Origin: Galeruca laticollis
Taxonomy: Eukaryota > Arthropoda > Insecta > Coleoptera > Chrysomelidae
Length of the DNA: 64,000 nt
Direction of reading: 5' to 3'
Assembly (NCBI GenBank): GCA_963921935.1
Contig: OY998176.1
Location: 53,097,813 to 53,161,812 of the forward strand
Part shown: positions 49,701 to 62,399 of the stretch, piece by piece
How the letters are laid out: every line of letters starts with the position of its first letter
Position numbering within the stretch: position 1 is the stretch's first letter
Program-made: the position numbers and the translations under genes
The notes under the pieces: generated by a model
What the model saw: the letters and a program-made list of their open reading frames with translations, nothing else
The model's database searches: none
Told to the model about the DNA's origin: nothing

Positions 49701-51408
49701 GTATGGAACTCAAAAGTTTATAGTTAAGACAGACAACAAACCATTGACACATCTATTTTCAATGAAAGACCCAACTTCAAAATTGACACGAATAAGATTA
49801 GATTTAGAAGAATAAAACTTCGAAAGACAATACGTGAAAGGAAAAGAAAACTACGCAGACAGTATGTCAAGAATTTCTATAGAAGAGCTTAGGGATTTAT
49901 ATATAAATAACTCTCACATATTAGCCATCATAAGAGCACAAACTAGAAAGGAGGAAACACGAACAGAAAAGGATCTTGTACAGGAAAAAGAAGCAGATGA
50001 AATGCCATTAGAAAACCCTTCAGTAATAAAAGTATTGAATAATTTAGAAGCTCATAAATTGCCTATCCTATATTTTGAAAATAACCGTGTTTCACTGAGG
50101 ATGAACGTACGGGTCAGAAACAGGGTAAGATATAGCGAACTATTACCGGCAGAGAAACACAACGTCGACTTAGGCCGAGCGTTGGAGAAACTTGAGAAGC
50201 TGTCGATAAATAATGCAATAGAGAATAAAAATTTATGAAAATGATTATATTTTTACAAAGTGCACAATAAAAGAATTTATAGAAGGTAAAAGGGTATTGA
50301 AAAATGTACAAATAAGTATATGTAGCGTTCCAAAAGTAGTGGAACAGCAAGAAGAAATAATGAAGATCCCAGAAAGATATCACAATGATCCAATTTTTGT
50401 AGGACATTCAGGAAATAACAGACTTTTAAAGAAGATAAGAGCGAATTTTAGATGGAAAAACATGGAGAGAGATGTAAGAGCATACGTTGAAAAATGTCAC
50501 GAGGTCAAATAAATAAAGCTAAACCACAACACAAAGAGAAATTTGTCATAACAGACACGTCAATCAAACCATTTGATATAATATATATAGACACAATAGG
50601 TCCATTTACAGAAAGTAGCAATGGTAATAAGTATTGTATAACAATATTATGTGAACCCACGAAGTACGCAGTAATGATACCAGTTAGGAATAAAGAAGCC
50701 CAAACAGTAGCTAAAGCAATATTCGACAATTTTATACCGAATTATGGATTAATGAAAGAGATACGATCAGATCAGGGAACAGAATATAAAAACGAGATAA
50801 TGAATAAATTAGCAGATCTTCTAAAAATAAAACACAATTTTTCTACTGCGTATCACCACGAATTAATAGGAAGCTGTAAGAAATTACACAGAACATTGAA
50901 CGAGTATGTTAGGAATTTTATAAATGAGGCTAAAGATAATTGGTGTGAATTGGTCAGAATGTTTGTATATTGTTACAAAATGTTTGTATATTGTTACAAT
51001 ACAATACCCAGTACATATCATGGTTATACTCCATTTGAACTATTATACGGTAGGAAATCGAATATATCCGAATTTTTAAACAAGGGAATACAACCATGTT
51101 ATAATTTTGAAGAGTACAGTAACGAATTGAAATATAAATTGCAGTACGCCCACAAGTGAGCTAGAGAATTTTTGCTAAAAAATAAGATAAATAGGGAGAA
51201 AAATAGCAAAGTAAAAGCTACAACAACTCAATTTAAGGTGGGGGACTTAGTCCTGCTTAAAAAAGCAGAAAGACTGAAATTCGACCCGCAGTACTTCGGG
51301 CCGTTTAAAATAACCAAAATAATAGGTGTAAACTGTGAGATTACATCTCAAAATTGTAATAAAAAACAAATTGTACATAAGAATAGACTTTGTTTGTATA
51401 ATAGTTAA
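49701..51408 (+). pseudogene. Host Gypsy element, RNase H end and integrase
   Basis: It continues 45510-45709: TQKFIVKTDNKPLTHLFSM, a TAA at 49816, then YVKGKENYADSMSRI. The integrase zinc region has HNDPIFVGHSGNNRLLKKI and AYVEKCHE (a frameshift hits the second Cys). The core has FDIIYIDTIGPF (D), EIRSDQGTEY (D) and HHELIGSCKKLHRTL, where the usual E of ...VERxH is Ser/Cys. A short duplication encodes MFVYCYKMFVYCYN. The C-terminal domain (FKVGDLVLLKKAERLKFDPQ, GPFKITKI, IVHKNRLCLY) ends at TAA 51406-51408. It is of the 412/17.6 general type. Not functional. Confidence 0.85.
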
Positions 51409-51537
51409 TAGTTAGCTTATAAACATGTATGAAAACAAATAGTGTAAACAAGAAGACAGTTAAGTGAACACAGTAGGGTAAGGACGTTATAACGCGGAAA
51501 ATAACCAGGATAATTTCCCGCTACTGGGGAAGGGTGG
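51409..51537 (+). other. 3' untranslated part of the host Gypsy element
   Basis: It ends in GGGGAAGGGTGG, a polypurine tract directly before the LTR start. Confidence 0.6.
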
Positions 51538-52007
51538 TGTAGTGAATCCGTATATAATTAATTTTAGGCAGTATATAAATTGAAACATGAAGGTCATAAT
51601 ACGATTAATATTCTAAATTAAGTTATTGTAAGCATATTATAAACAGCGCGCGATAACAAGTATATACAAACCAAATCATACAACAACACAGCGTTCAGCC
51701 ATGGAATTCACCTTGACTGAAATCATAGAATATAAGCCGGTGACCAGCTGATTGTGCAGATATAGTGATATATACAGTAATATAGTAGTAAAAATAGTAG
51801 ACGTAGGTTAGTGTTGCTGGTTATGTAGAATTTAAAACCCGAATAATTTTTAGTTACGTGTTAGTAAATGTAACGTATTCCGCTCTATGTAAGTACCAGT
51901 TTTCAGTCATAATAAACCAACCAATGATTTTGTATGAATACATTTTATTGATTCCGTTCCTGCTACGAGGCTCAATGGTAGTGACATGAACCTATTCTTG
52001 TGGAGAA
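51538..52007 (+). repeat. LTR of the host Gypsy element (forward)
   Basis: It starts TGTAGTGAATCC after the purine tract. TGGTGTCAGCATTTC follows at 52009 and looks like a primer-binding site, which should follow a 5' LTR, not a 3' LTR. The inverse of this segment follows immediately. Confidence 0.75.
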
Positions 52008-52087
52008 TTGGTGTCAGCATTTCAAGGCACATTCACATGACATGAACTAATTTGATGTGGCGAATGTGCCCTGAAATGCTGACACCA

Positions 52088-52912
52088 ATTTTCCACAAGA
52101 ATAGATCCGTGTCACTACCATTGAGTCTCGTAGCAGGAACGCAATCAATAAAATGTCTTCATACAAAATCATTGGTTGGTTTATTATGACTAAAACTGGT
52201 ACTTACATAGAGCGGAATACGTTACATTTATTAACACATAACTATAAAAATTATTCGGGTTTTAAATTCTACATTACGAGCAACACTAACCTACATCTAC
52301 TATTAACTACTATATTACTGTATATATCACTATATCTGCACAATCAGCTGGTCGACGGCTTATATCCTAGAAAGATCAAGGTGGAGTGATTTCAGTCAAG
52401 GTGAATTCCATGGCTGAACGCTGTGTTTGCATAAACTATTATTTGGTTTGTATATACTTGTTATCGCGAGCTGTTTACAAAATGCTTGCAATAACTTTTA
52501 ATTTAATAGAGCGGAATACGTTTACATTTACTAACACATAACTATAAAAATTATTCGGGTTTTAAATTCTACATAACGAGCAACACTAACCTACGTCTAC
52601 TATTTTTAACTACTACATTACTATATTACTGTATATATCACTATATCTGTACAATCAGCTGGTCGACGGCTTATATCCTAGAAAGATCAAGGTGGGGTGA
52701 TTTCAGTCAAGGTGAGGTGATTTCAGTCAAGGTGAATTCCATGGCTGAACGCTGTGTTTGCATAAACTATTATTTGGTTTGTATATACTTGTTATCGCGA
52801 GCTGTTTACAATATGCTTGCAATAACTTTTAATTTAAAATATTAACAGTCTTATGACCTTCATGTTTCAATTTCTATAATGCCTAAAATTAATTATATAG
52901 GGATTCACTACA
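52088..52912 (-). repeat. Inverted LTR copy with internal tandem duplication
   Basis: It is the inverse of 51538-52007 plus primer site, centred near 52048, ending GGATTCACTACA at 52912. Within it a 299-bp unit is duplicated (markers TAGAGCGGAATACG at 52208 and 52507). Unit 2 has an additional 19-bp repeat of GGTGATTTCAGTCAA. Confidence 0.85.
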
Positions 52913-53835
52913 AAATTACTAATGAATAATTTTCTCGTATCTCAAAAACGAAGAAATCTCGTTGGCCTAGCTATGTAGTCACTAATTCGACAATACAGCT
53001 TCCGTGTCTAAGTTTTTTATATCTTGTTATTATAGGATATATCAAAAAAGTTATTAACGCCCTATATAATTGAAAAAGTATACCGGGTGTCTCAAATTCG
53101 GGGCGTACTATATTTTATGTTTTCAGGATAATTGAAAACGCGTGATTTCTCGTATTTTTGTTTTAATTTTTTTGTATAGCCATTTAAGGACACTTAATAC
53201 TCAATATGTTTATTTGCCATCTATAGATCATAATTTTGTGGGTCATTAATAAATAGTACAGAAGATTACTATAGGCATTGTTAGGCTCTGACAAGTACAA
53301 AAAGCCAGGATACATTAGAATTAACGAATGCACAGCCAATCAGAGCGCGCGATTTTTCTTATAACGAACGGCAACCGAATTGCTGTCCAAAGACATTCGT
53401 GGGCTTGTCATTGGGTATAGAAGTCAGTAAGAAGGTAAGTAACAAAATATTTTTTTATAATTCGCGTATAAAAGAGACTTCATTATAACATTGTTTCCAG
53501 TGTCCCAATGAAGTATCTTTGAACACTTTTTTAGTAATTTTTAGTGTCATACAGTTGGTTATTGTATGTAGTATATATTTTTATTTGACATTTGACTTTA
53601 GCCTTGAAACAAATTATAAAATGGTCTAGCGTTGTTCTAGCTAACAAATTATTGTCTCAGAGGTAAAATTGAATAAATTATATAATTAAAATATTAATAA
53701 ATAAAGTACGCTAACATTTATTCATCAATTATTTGACAAAAGTTTATTTTTATATTGTATAGGATCAATATATTGGTTCTGAGTGATGTGAGTTTTTTTG
53801 TAGTCTCTTAAGAAATGAAATGGAAACGGAGATAC
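52913..53835. other. Unannotated stretch
   Basis: No gene is supported. ACCGGGTGTCTCAAATTCGG near 53085 looks like a DNA-transposon terminus, but no partner end was found. Confidence 0.35.
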
Positions 53836-54915
53836 ATTATTGGTGGAAAATTATAGACCAATAAGTCTCCTCTCTACTTTTTCCAAAGTTTTTGAAATTG
53901 CTATGAGAAAAAGATTGGTTAATTTTTTGAATAAGAACCAGATCATAGTTTCGAATCAACATGGATACCGAGAAGCAAAATCTACTACAACTGCTGCTTT
54001 CGGTTTTATTGAGAGATTTCTGGACGCCCTTGATAGTGGTAGTCTCGCCCTTGGAGTTTTCTTGGACCTATCGAAGGCATGTGACTGTGTGAAGCATCAA
54101 TTATTGCTTGACAAAATGGAAAAAATGGGAACTCGGGGTAGATACTATGATTGGTTTCAATCTTATTTAGCAAACGTTCTCAAAAAGTCTGCATTAAAAC
54201 AAACTCTTCTGAATATACTTCTAATGCCTGAGAAGTTACACTAGGAGTACCTCAGGGCAGTGAGCTTGGTCCAATCCTGTTCATACTTTACATAAATGAT
54301 GTAGAACTGTTTTTAAATGATATAACAACTACACTAACAAATTATGCTGATGATACAAATGTGCTCATTGTTGGAGATAATTATAATGAAATGAAAACTA
54401 AGACAACATCTGTAATTTTAAAAATGGCTGGTTTGAAGGGAACTCTTTAATCATGAATAACAAAAAGACGCAATGCATTCTATTTAAACACAGTCGTAAT
54501 GAAATTGTGTATCCTAATAATATTGAGATTAAAAATAACTAACTACATTTTCATCAGAAATTAAGTTTCTAGGAGTCACAATAGATGAGTGCATGAGCTG
54601 GGTGGAGCATGTGCAGCTGCTCTGTGGTGGATTAAGTAGAAATTGTTATTCTTTAAAGGAATTAAAAAAAGTAGTTAGCAAACATACATTGATAACTGCA
54701 TATTATGGGAATTTCTATTCATTGCTGTCCTATGGAATTGTTTTTGGGGTGGTTCACACAGTCAGACTGTCTTTGTATTACAAAAAAGAGCAGTTAGAAT
54801 ATTGGCTTTTTTCACTTGGGAAAGGCATGGAAAGTTCTTTATTGTTAAATGTTTTTCTCGAAGGACCGTATATTGTATTCACTATATGTTGTAGGATGTA
54901 TGATTATGATGGATG
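53836..54915 (+). pseudogene. LINE reverse-transcriptase fragment
   Basis: ENYRPISLLSTFSKVFEIAM, NQHGYREAKSTTTAAFGFIE, LGVFLDLSKACDCVKHQLLL (the Phe of the usual KAFD is Cys), then after a frame break GVPQGSELGPILFILYINDV and NYADDTNVLIV. The C-terminal part has a VFVLQKRAVRILAF block. It is broken by several shifts and lacks both the endonuclease and a 3' end that I can recognise. Jockey/CR1-like. Confidence 0.82.
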
Positions 54916-54949
54916 AAGGAATTAAACAATTATTTCACTTTCATGTTAC

Positions 54950-55183
54950 TATATTGTAGGAATTTATAACGTGTTCTTTTGCATATACAATTAAGAATCT
55001 CACTGGATCATACGCGTGTTACAATTTGATTATTTAGCACATAATCTGCTGGATTAATGATTAATTACACATGTGGTTTACCGGGACCAACGCCGGGTGC
55101 TCTTATAACATGAGTACCATTATGTACGACGGTTAAATGATGAAGAGCGAGAACGAAGGATAAATGAGAAGTGTATGAATGCC
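54950..55183. other. No feature seen
   Basis: Non-coding sequence between a LINE fragment and a minisatellite. Confidence 0.3.
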
Positions 55184-55350
55184 GGCTGGGAAGTTTGTAT
55201 GAACGCTGACTGGGAAATGTATGAACGCTGACAGAGAAGTTTACGAGTGACGACTGGGAAGTTTACGAGTGACGACTGGGAAGTTTGTATGAACGCTGAC
55301 AGAGAAGTTTACGAGTGACGACTGGGAAGTTTACGAGTGACGACTGGTAA
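55184..55350. repeat. Minisatellite, unit 22-23 bp
   Basis: Seven or so alternating units of GGGAAGTTTACGAGTGACGACT and GGGAAGTTTGTATGAACGCTGAC (with AGAGAAG variants) form a higher-order pattern. Confidence 0.9.
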
Positions 55351-56206
55351 GTGACTAAAATTGAGGTTTTATTCGTATTTATATGTCGGTTAACGTGGGT
55401 GCAGGGAAGGAGAAAAATATTAGGATCTGGCCAATGGGATAAAAGAATTTGAAACGTAACGGTCAGATACAGCGAGTGAAAATTTGCAGTTAAGGTGTTT
55501 TTTTTGTGGCCTGAAAAGGTTTCGTAGATACAGATAACAGAGTTTTTCATGAAGCGATAAGGTGTCGGGTACTTTGAAATATTCATTGGAATTTCAGAAA
55601 ACGATATTTATCTGTATTTCTTATGTGGTAGTAATGTTAAAATGAATTTTTTGTTGATGTAAAGAAATATTAAATGTTGGGAAGAAGGATATATTTAGTT
55701 ATATGTTTTGAGCAGAATATTTGAATTGTGTTATACAGGGGAAGTTGAAAATAAAAATCGCAGGAGAATTTGGTAATTAAATCAAATTCGAACAACTACC
55801 ATTTTTAAAACTCGCAAATATAACGATTATTGACGTTTTTATTTTTTTAAGCCTGTTAAATAGGTCATTGTATTTCTCGTCCCCGAAAACCCCTTTCCCT
55901 AGATTTTCATCCAAATCGCAGTATAAATGGGTCCTGGCGAAAATATCAAGTTACGTTTTGACAACTAAAAATTCGTATTGGAGAATTTTTTATGTCGGGG
56001 CCGTGTTCCTGGGCCAATTTTACAAGTCCTTACCAAATTTCGTATCGATCGTAGAAAAAAAAATAAAAAAACCTGTCGTGTAGAGAATCAAAAATAATGA
56101 ACATTAAAGTAGAAATTGAATCCCTAAAAAATCTGAGGGGGTCAGGGGGGGGCAAATATTAATAATAAAAACGTTGGCCGTGTACCTGATGGTGAGTTAT
56201 GATAGT
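55351..56206. other. No gene seen before the LINE
   Basis: Only short frames. No paired repeats were recognised. Confidence 0.35.
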
Positions 56207-56219
56207 CCATAATGGGTAC

Positions 56220-56238
56220 TGTGTGTGTGTGTGTGTGA
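56220..56238. repeat. (TG)n tract, 3' tail of the LINE
   Basis: Nine TG units directly abut the target-site duplication, so on the element's strand the tail is (CA)n and not poly(A). Confidence 0.85.
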
Positions 56239-56439
56239 GTTAATGGCACTGGTTAATAAACCAACAGGCCAGTCTATTGTAATGAATATTTTATGCGATT
56301 ATTACCTTTTTTTATTTTTGGATTATAGATTAGGCTTTATACATTTGGATTTTAGATACAGTTGTTGACATTTTATCTTCATTTTTATTTGGTTATTTCG
56401 AGAGATTTGGTTTAAAGCACTTTTTATTTACTCATACAT

Positions 56440-56625
56440 ATATGGTTTTTTTCTCATTTTTTCATTTCATTCATTTTTTTGTGCTTATTTAGTTTTTTTT
56501 TCTCATTTTTTCATTTCATTAATTTTTTGTGCTTATTTAGTTTTTTTCATTTTTTTACTTATGTTTTTTTTCTCATTTTTTCATTTCTTTCATTTTTTTG
56601 TGCTTATTTAGTTTTTTTCTTTTTT
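56440..56625. repeat. T-rich tandem repeat in the LINE 3' UTR
   Basis: Three to four imperfect units with TTTTTTTCTCATTTTTTCAT and TTTTTGTGCTTATTTAG. They follow the ORF2 stop on the minus strand. Confidence 0.8.
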
Positions 56626-59600
56626 CTACAATATCATGTTAGTACTTTTTAAGTTATACAGGACTCGTTTTACTTCTATCTCTTCTGATGCTAGTATGGT
56701 TAAAAGATTAGCTGGTAATGCTATAAACTTGGAAAGTTTACTGTAAAATTGTTTTGATGCTGCTTCATTGAATTTACACTCTAAAAGACAATGTTTCAAT
56801 GATCCGATCTCACCACATCTGCAGTTCTCGTTTTCTGTTAGTTTAAATGTCTTCATACGTTGTGGTGTGAGGCAATGTCCTGACCCTATTCTAGTGAGGG
56901 TTCTAATAAATGATCTATCACTTTCTTTGTGGAACCAGTGTTTGTGTTTAACTGTGGGTTCAATAACTTTATATGTTTGTCCTCCAGGGTATTCTGAGTA
57001 GTGTTTCTGCCAATCCTCTTTTAAATTTATTTTGGTTTGTTTGTTTATGTCTGATATCGGTAGCTTGAAATTTATTATATTTTCTCCTTGACTGGTAGCA
57101 GTTTTTGCTAATTTGTCCACGATTTCGTTTTGAGGTATGCCACTAGGTCCTCTTATCCACACTATTCTAGTCTCCTTATTAAGGTTTGCTAAAAATATCC
57201 AGAAGCTCCCAAATTTTTACTACAATATTATGTAAATCTGCACTAGGAGAGTTATTTTCAATTTTCATTACTGTACTTCTGCTGTCGGTGAAAATTACAA
57301 ATTTGTTATTGTATTCGTACCCCATGCAGTATTCTAGTGCTTGTTTAATTCCCATAAGTTCTGCTGTGTATATTGATGCTAGAGGAGGTAATTGGTATAT
57401 TTCTGAATATTTTTGATTATTTTCGTGGTAAAAGGCGAACCCTACTTTGTTATTTAAACATGAACTGTCTGTAAAAATAAGTTCAGTCATTTCAATTTTC
57501 TGCGACGTCTTTCAGAAATAGCGCCTTATTTTCAGTATGTTCATTTATATAATTTGTATACGTAATTTTTGGTTGATTTAAATAACATTCATAAGGAATT
57601 GTGTAACAAGGGGAGATTTCATATTCTAATAATTGGTTTTCATAGTTGCTCACCCAGTTGTAGCTTTCTATAAAGTTAGGTGACCTCTTTTTTTCCCAAT
57701 ATTTAGTAGTTAGGCAAGATATAAATAGGTTGTTTAAACTTCTCTTGCTATCTGTTTTCTTTGCACTTATTTTTAACATTAGTCGGTTCGTTAACATTTC
57801 TCTTCTAATGTGTAGTGGTGGTTCTGAACATTCTGCTTCCAATACATTTATAGGTGTGCTCTGCAGAGCCCCTGTACATAGTCTTAAGCAACGATTTTTA
57901 TTATTTTCTATTTTTTGTGTGTGACATTTGGCCACAGATCCATATAGAATACTACCATAAAATCAATAATTGATCTTAGAAATGATTTGTAAAATAATAA
58001 ACCTATGTTTGAGTCTGCACCCTATTTATGGTGACTGAAAACTTTGATGATATTTATTGCATTCTCACATTTTTTAATTATCTGTGATATTTGATCTTTC
58101 CAATTCAGTTTTTTGTCTAGAAGAATGCCGAGATACGGTACTGATGATTTGTATGGAAATTCGAGGTTTGCTAACTTGATGATGTTGTCATTTTGATATC
58201 TCTTTCTAGTAAATGTACATACTGAGGACTTGAGTTGGTTTATAGTTGTTCCGTTTTCTTCGAACCATCCTTTAGCTATTTCTGTTCACTTGCTGAGTTG
58301 ATTATGGCAATTATCTATTTTTTTATGTTGAGAACTGATAACAAAATCGTCTGCATACTGATATATCTTGACTTCAAGGCTACTTAACATTTTCTCGATA
58401 TCGTAGATGTAAATTATGTAGAGCAAGGAACTCAAGATTCCTCCTTGTGGCAATCCTATGGAAGTTTGTCTAGGGCCTACTAAATTATAATTTGCTTGTA
58501 TGTATATATTCCTGTTACTGTAGAGTTTGGAGATGTATTCGCATATCCAGTTTGGGATTCCAGTTTCTTCATCTTTAATTTCAATATGTGTAAGTCTACA
58601 TTATCGTACGCCCCTGCTATATCCAGGAAAATTGTGCTTGTGTATTTATTGGTTGGAAAACCTTGATAAATATTTGCTGTAAATTCACATAGTAGTTCTT
58701 GTGTAGATTTGCCTTTTCTGAAACCATATTGGGATCTTGCTAATAAATTGTTTTTTTCTGTGTAATAATCCAATCTGCATTTTATTGTTCGTTCATATGT
58801 TTTTAAGATACAAGAGGCTAATGCTATTGGTCGATACGAATTGTGGTTAGAATCTGGTTTTCCAGGTTTCAACAGTGGAATTACAATATAATTCATCCAG
58901 TCTGTCGGTACTTCTATTTCATTGAAGTAAATTTTATTGAATACTTCTGTTAGTTGTTATTTCACAACTGTTGGTAATTGGTGTAGCATTGAGTAGTGTA
59001 CATTGTCTTTACCTGGGCTGGTGTTGTTCTTATTATGGAGAGCCGTATTTAATTCGTTTAGAGTAATTTTTTTCTGAAAATATGATTGGCTTTCATTTGT
59101 AACTTCTAAGTTGCCAGGTTTTGTTTCTTCTAAGTTGCCGGGTGGGTGATTTGTATAATCAAGTGTTAATTTACAAAGAAATTCTGAAATCCAACCTGCC
59201 GAAGAATCTATCAATTGTTTATTATTTATTTTCCTGTTTTTAAATTTATTTACTTGTTTCCAAACTTTTTTCATTGGAACATTTCAATTTAGAGATGAAC
59301 AATATGTTTTCCAATTTTCTTCCTTTGTTTTTTTCATTATTTTTTTGGCCGCTGCATCGGCGTTTTTATAATTAATTAAATTTTCAAGATTTGGATTTTG
59401 TTTATATTTACTAAATGCTTCTTTGCGTAATGATACTTTGGCTTTTGTTTTGTTTGTTATATGATTTTTATATTTTGGAATAGATTCTTCAGCAGCTTGG
59501 TTAAAAACATTTTTAATTTTATCATAAAGATTATTATTGTTTAGTGTGTTATTATTGTTATTATGGTAATTTATTATATTTAAGCATTCTGTATAATATT

Positions 59601-60339
59601 TGTTCCAGTCAGCCTTACCTATATTCCATTTTTTTAAATTTGTTTGTAGTACAGATTTTATGCTTACTTGACCTGTTATTTTTATAAGTATGTGATTTGA
59701 TCCATATGTGCCTGTCAAAGTTTACCAATCAAATAAATTGTGTATGTTGGGGCTACATATCGTTAAATCAAGAGCACTATTATTTTGATTAAAATTGTTT
59801 ATGCAAGTTATACTACCATGGTTTAAGAAAATTAAATTATTTGCTTCTAAGCTATCTAGTAGTGCTTTTCCTAAACTATCAGTTTGTATACAACCCCAAG
59901 ATATATGGTGCAAATTAAAATCTCCCCCCACCACATACGGCTTTGGTATATTTTCAAAAAATATATTCCATTCATTTACAGTAATTTTAGTTGCTGGTTT
60001 TATGTATACTGATACTAAAGTTAAATTTTCATTATTAGATAGTGTTGTGGTAACACTTATTTTTTCTATTTTAGTTGTGCATTTGAATTCGGTTATTTTA
60101 TAATTTATATTATTTTTTAGTAGTATTGCTACTCCTCCCCTTCCGTCGGGCCGGTCTTTTCGTATATTATTGTATCCAGAGAAGTTTATGTATGTATTTG
60201 GCTTAAACCATGTTTCTGATAATAATGCAATATTTATATTTTCTTTTAATAGTAAATATTCCAAGTTACTTTTATTTGAGATAGCTGATCTACAGTTCCA
60301 CTGTAATAAACTAAGTGATTCTGTGTACTTATTATTCAT
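56626..60339 (-). pseudogene. LINE ORF2: endonuclease, reverse transcriptase, RNase H
   Basis: Met at 60339. The endonuclease has LLQWNCRSAISNKSNLEYLL, SETWFKPNTYINFSGYN, RPDGRGGVAILLK and YVVGGDFNLHHISWG. A stop at 59722 ends its frame. The reverse transcriptase (59274-57960, in pieces) has NSYRPIALASCILKTYERTI, SQYGFRKGKSTQELLCEF, IFLDIAGAYDNVDLHIL, the QGGILSSLLYIIYIYDI block and KIYQYADDFVI. RNase H (57490-56990) has ELIFTDSSC (D), YTAELMGIKQAL (E) and FVIFTDSRSTVMKI (D). A CCHC-like Cys block (CRCGEIGSLKHCLLEC) lies near the C-terminus. Breaks occur at about 59720, 59280, 58900-58960, 58480, 57940, 57490 and 57165. Confidence 0.9.
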
Positions 60340-60376
60340 TATTTTGGTTGAAATTTGATAAATTTTTTTTTACTAA

Positions 60377-61784
60377 TTATTGAAATATATCTTCTTCTTG
60401 AATTTCTAATTTTTTTGTTTGTTTCAATGTTTGAATAACACTCGCGACGCAACTAGTTATGACTTTACACATATATTCTTGTATTTCATCATTTTTGCTT
60501 ATATTGATATTATAACGTGGTGAGGCCAATATACCTCCTTCAACGCGAGGAATTGATATTTGAGATGTTATAGATCTATGTTCCAGGAGTAAATTATTTT
60601 CTTGGTTCGATATTCTCGGTTTTTTACTTGCTTGTATAATTGACTGATGTGTGTTAGGTTTCTTTTGTGTATATCTAGTTGGTGTTGTTTTTGAGTTGTT
60701 TTCATTGATTTGATCTATATGTTTTGTTATTGTTGGCGTATTTGTTGAGGATGTAGAGGTATACATCGGGGGAAATTGATAATGTTGTTTATTGGATGAA
60801 GATACTGCCGCGGCATAGGACTTGTGAGGAATAGCTTTGTTTGCATCAATAAATGAACAATTTGCATTCGACATATAGTTTTTAATTTCAATTTGTCCAT
60901 TATACTCTGGGCGTAGTTGAGAATTATTAACATAGTGATATCCCTTACATATCAGACATTTTACCTCTAATAATTGTTTGTCATATTCTTCCGAACTATG
61001 ATTTTCCCCACATTTTTTACATCTAACTTTATTCCTACATTGTTTCCCTAAATGACCGTATCTGAAACAATTATAGCACAATAAAACTTTTTGTCGATAA
61101 ACTTCGATCTCATACAAAACTTTATTTATTTCTACGTATTTGGGTAAAGTTTGGCACTTGAAGGATACCAATATCATAGTTGAGGGTTGAAAGTCAACGT
61201 TATTTCCATTTTTAATTTTTCGGTTGATTCTTTTTACAAATTCAACTTCAAATTTACTGTGATAATCATATGCTGAAATGCGTTCTTTTAAAAATGTTTC
61301 TGATAAGTCGGTGTCAATATATTTTAATATACCTAATCTATATACCAAAAATTTTGGTATACCTATATGCTGCTAAATTATTTTCCTTTAAGAAATTAGA
61401 ATCAATTATATTATTTGCATTTATATAATCTTTCAAATTTACTCTAATCCTATTATGACCGATTGATTGAATTTGTTTTATTTTATTATTGATATCTTTG
61501 TGATTCTGTAATATAATTTCTCCCACTTTTATTGGATTCAGTTTACCTTTAAAATCCGGTTTATTATTTTCAATATATACCTGAAACGGTCCCATATCAG
61601 TTGATTGATAATTTAATGAGGGCCGAAGTCGATGTTTTTCTTGGTTCTCTTTTTGTTGTTCATTGTTATTTTTTGTTGAAATTGAAATGTCACTTACCAG
61701 AATTCCATTTATTTGTTCATTATTTTTATTTCCCTGATATTTATTTTTTTCTGTAGTGTCCTTCATTAAAGCATCCACATCCAT
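60377..61784 (-). pseudogene. LINE ORF1, Gag-like with CCHC knuckles
   Basis: Met at 61784 (MDVDALMKDTTEKNKYQ). The PFQVYIENNKPDFKG and IRVNLKDYINANNIID blocks resemble the RNA-binding part of I/Jockey ORF1. A small overlap-type shift at 61338-61348 (YTKIFGI against VYRLGILKYID) breaks the frame. The second frame has LCYNCFRYGHLGKQC (CCHC), RCKKCGENH and CLICKGYHYVNN (degenerate knuckles). A Ser/Thr/Asn-rich linker and a short helical end (VIQTLKQTKKLEIQEE) follow. Confidence 0.88.
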
Positions 61785-62047
61785 TATTAATCACAAGGGG
61801 TTATTATTCCATGGTGATGGACTTGTAACGATGTTATCGGGGGGCTCCCCCGGCTATTATCAGTCATTTATAGGCGGCGTAGACCCTTTTACACTCTTTT
61901 TTAACTTTATTGTATATAATTTTTTGTTTTCACTGAACTTTGAAAATATTTGTTAATTATACCGGTTTTTCTACACTCGTTCCGACTGTCGTAGTTAAAT
62001 TGTATCTACTACTTCAGGATCTGAATATAGACTCCCATAATGGGTAC

Positions 62048-62399
62048 CTCACAAAAAAAATATGCCACTCTATGGGCAAAGCATGCCCCCCTTACTACAT
62101 TGAAATTAATGCACAAATAGTTTTTTTCACAAGATATCGAAGAAATGCTTGAAACTACAAATGTAGATGGCGCTTAGATACGTACATAGAAATTTTTTAT
62201 CCCCCATAAAAGAAGTATAATTTGCCACTTGCACTTTCCTGCACTAAGCTATCTTATGTTGCGGAACAACAACGATACTCCATATTCTGAATCCAAGTTC
62301 TCCAAAAACTGTTTAAGTTGTCTGTGCAAAAGAGCATTATTTCCTCCTACATTTATAATTTTAACAAGTTTGAAAACGTTATCTTGTTAAATACAATTT
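62048..62399. other. No gene seen after the LINE
   Basis: Flanking sequence of the LINE target. No recognised feature. Confidence 0.35.

Larger units (their letters stand above)
56220..62034 (-). mobile_element. Full-length I-type LINE with RNase H, 5.8 kb
   Basis: The 13-bp duplication CCATAATGGGTAC at 56207-56219 and 62035-62047 bounds it. On the minus strand it runs from a 5' UTR (starting GAGTCTATATTCAG) through a zinc-knuckle ORF1 (61784-60377) and an ORF2 with endonuclease, reverse transcriptase and RNase H (60339-56626). The T-rich 3' UTR ends in a (CA)n tail next to the duplication. Several frame breaks make it inactive. Confidence 0.9.

Noticed and set aside
53085..53110. ACCGGGTGTCTCAAATTCGG as a transposon end
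   Set aside because: No inverted partner or duplication was found in the surrounding sequence.
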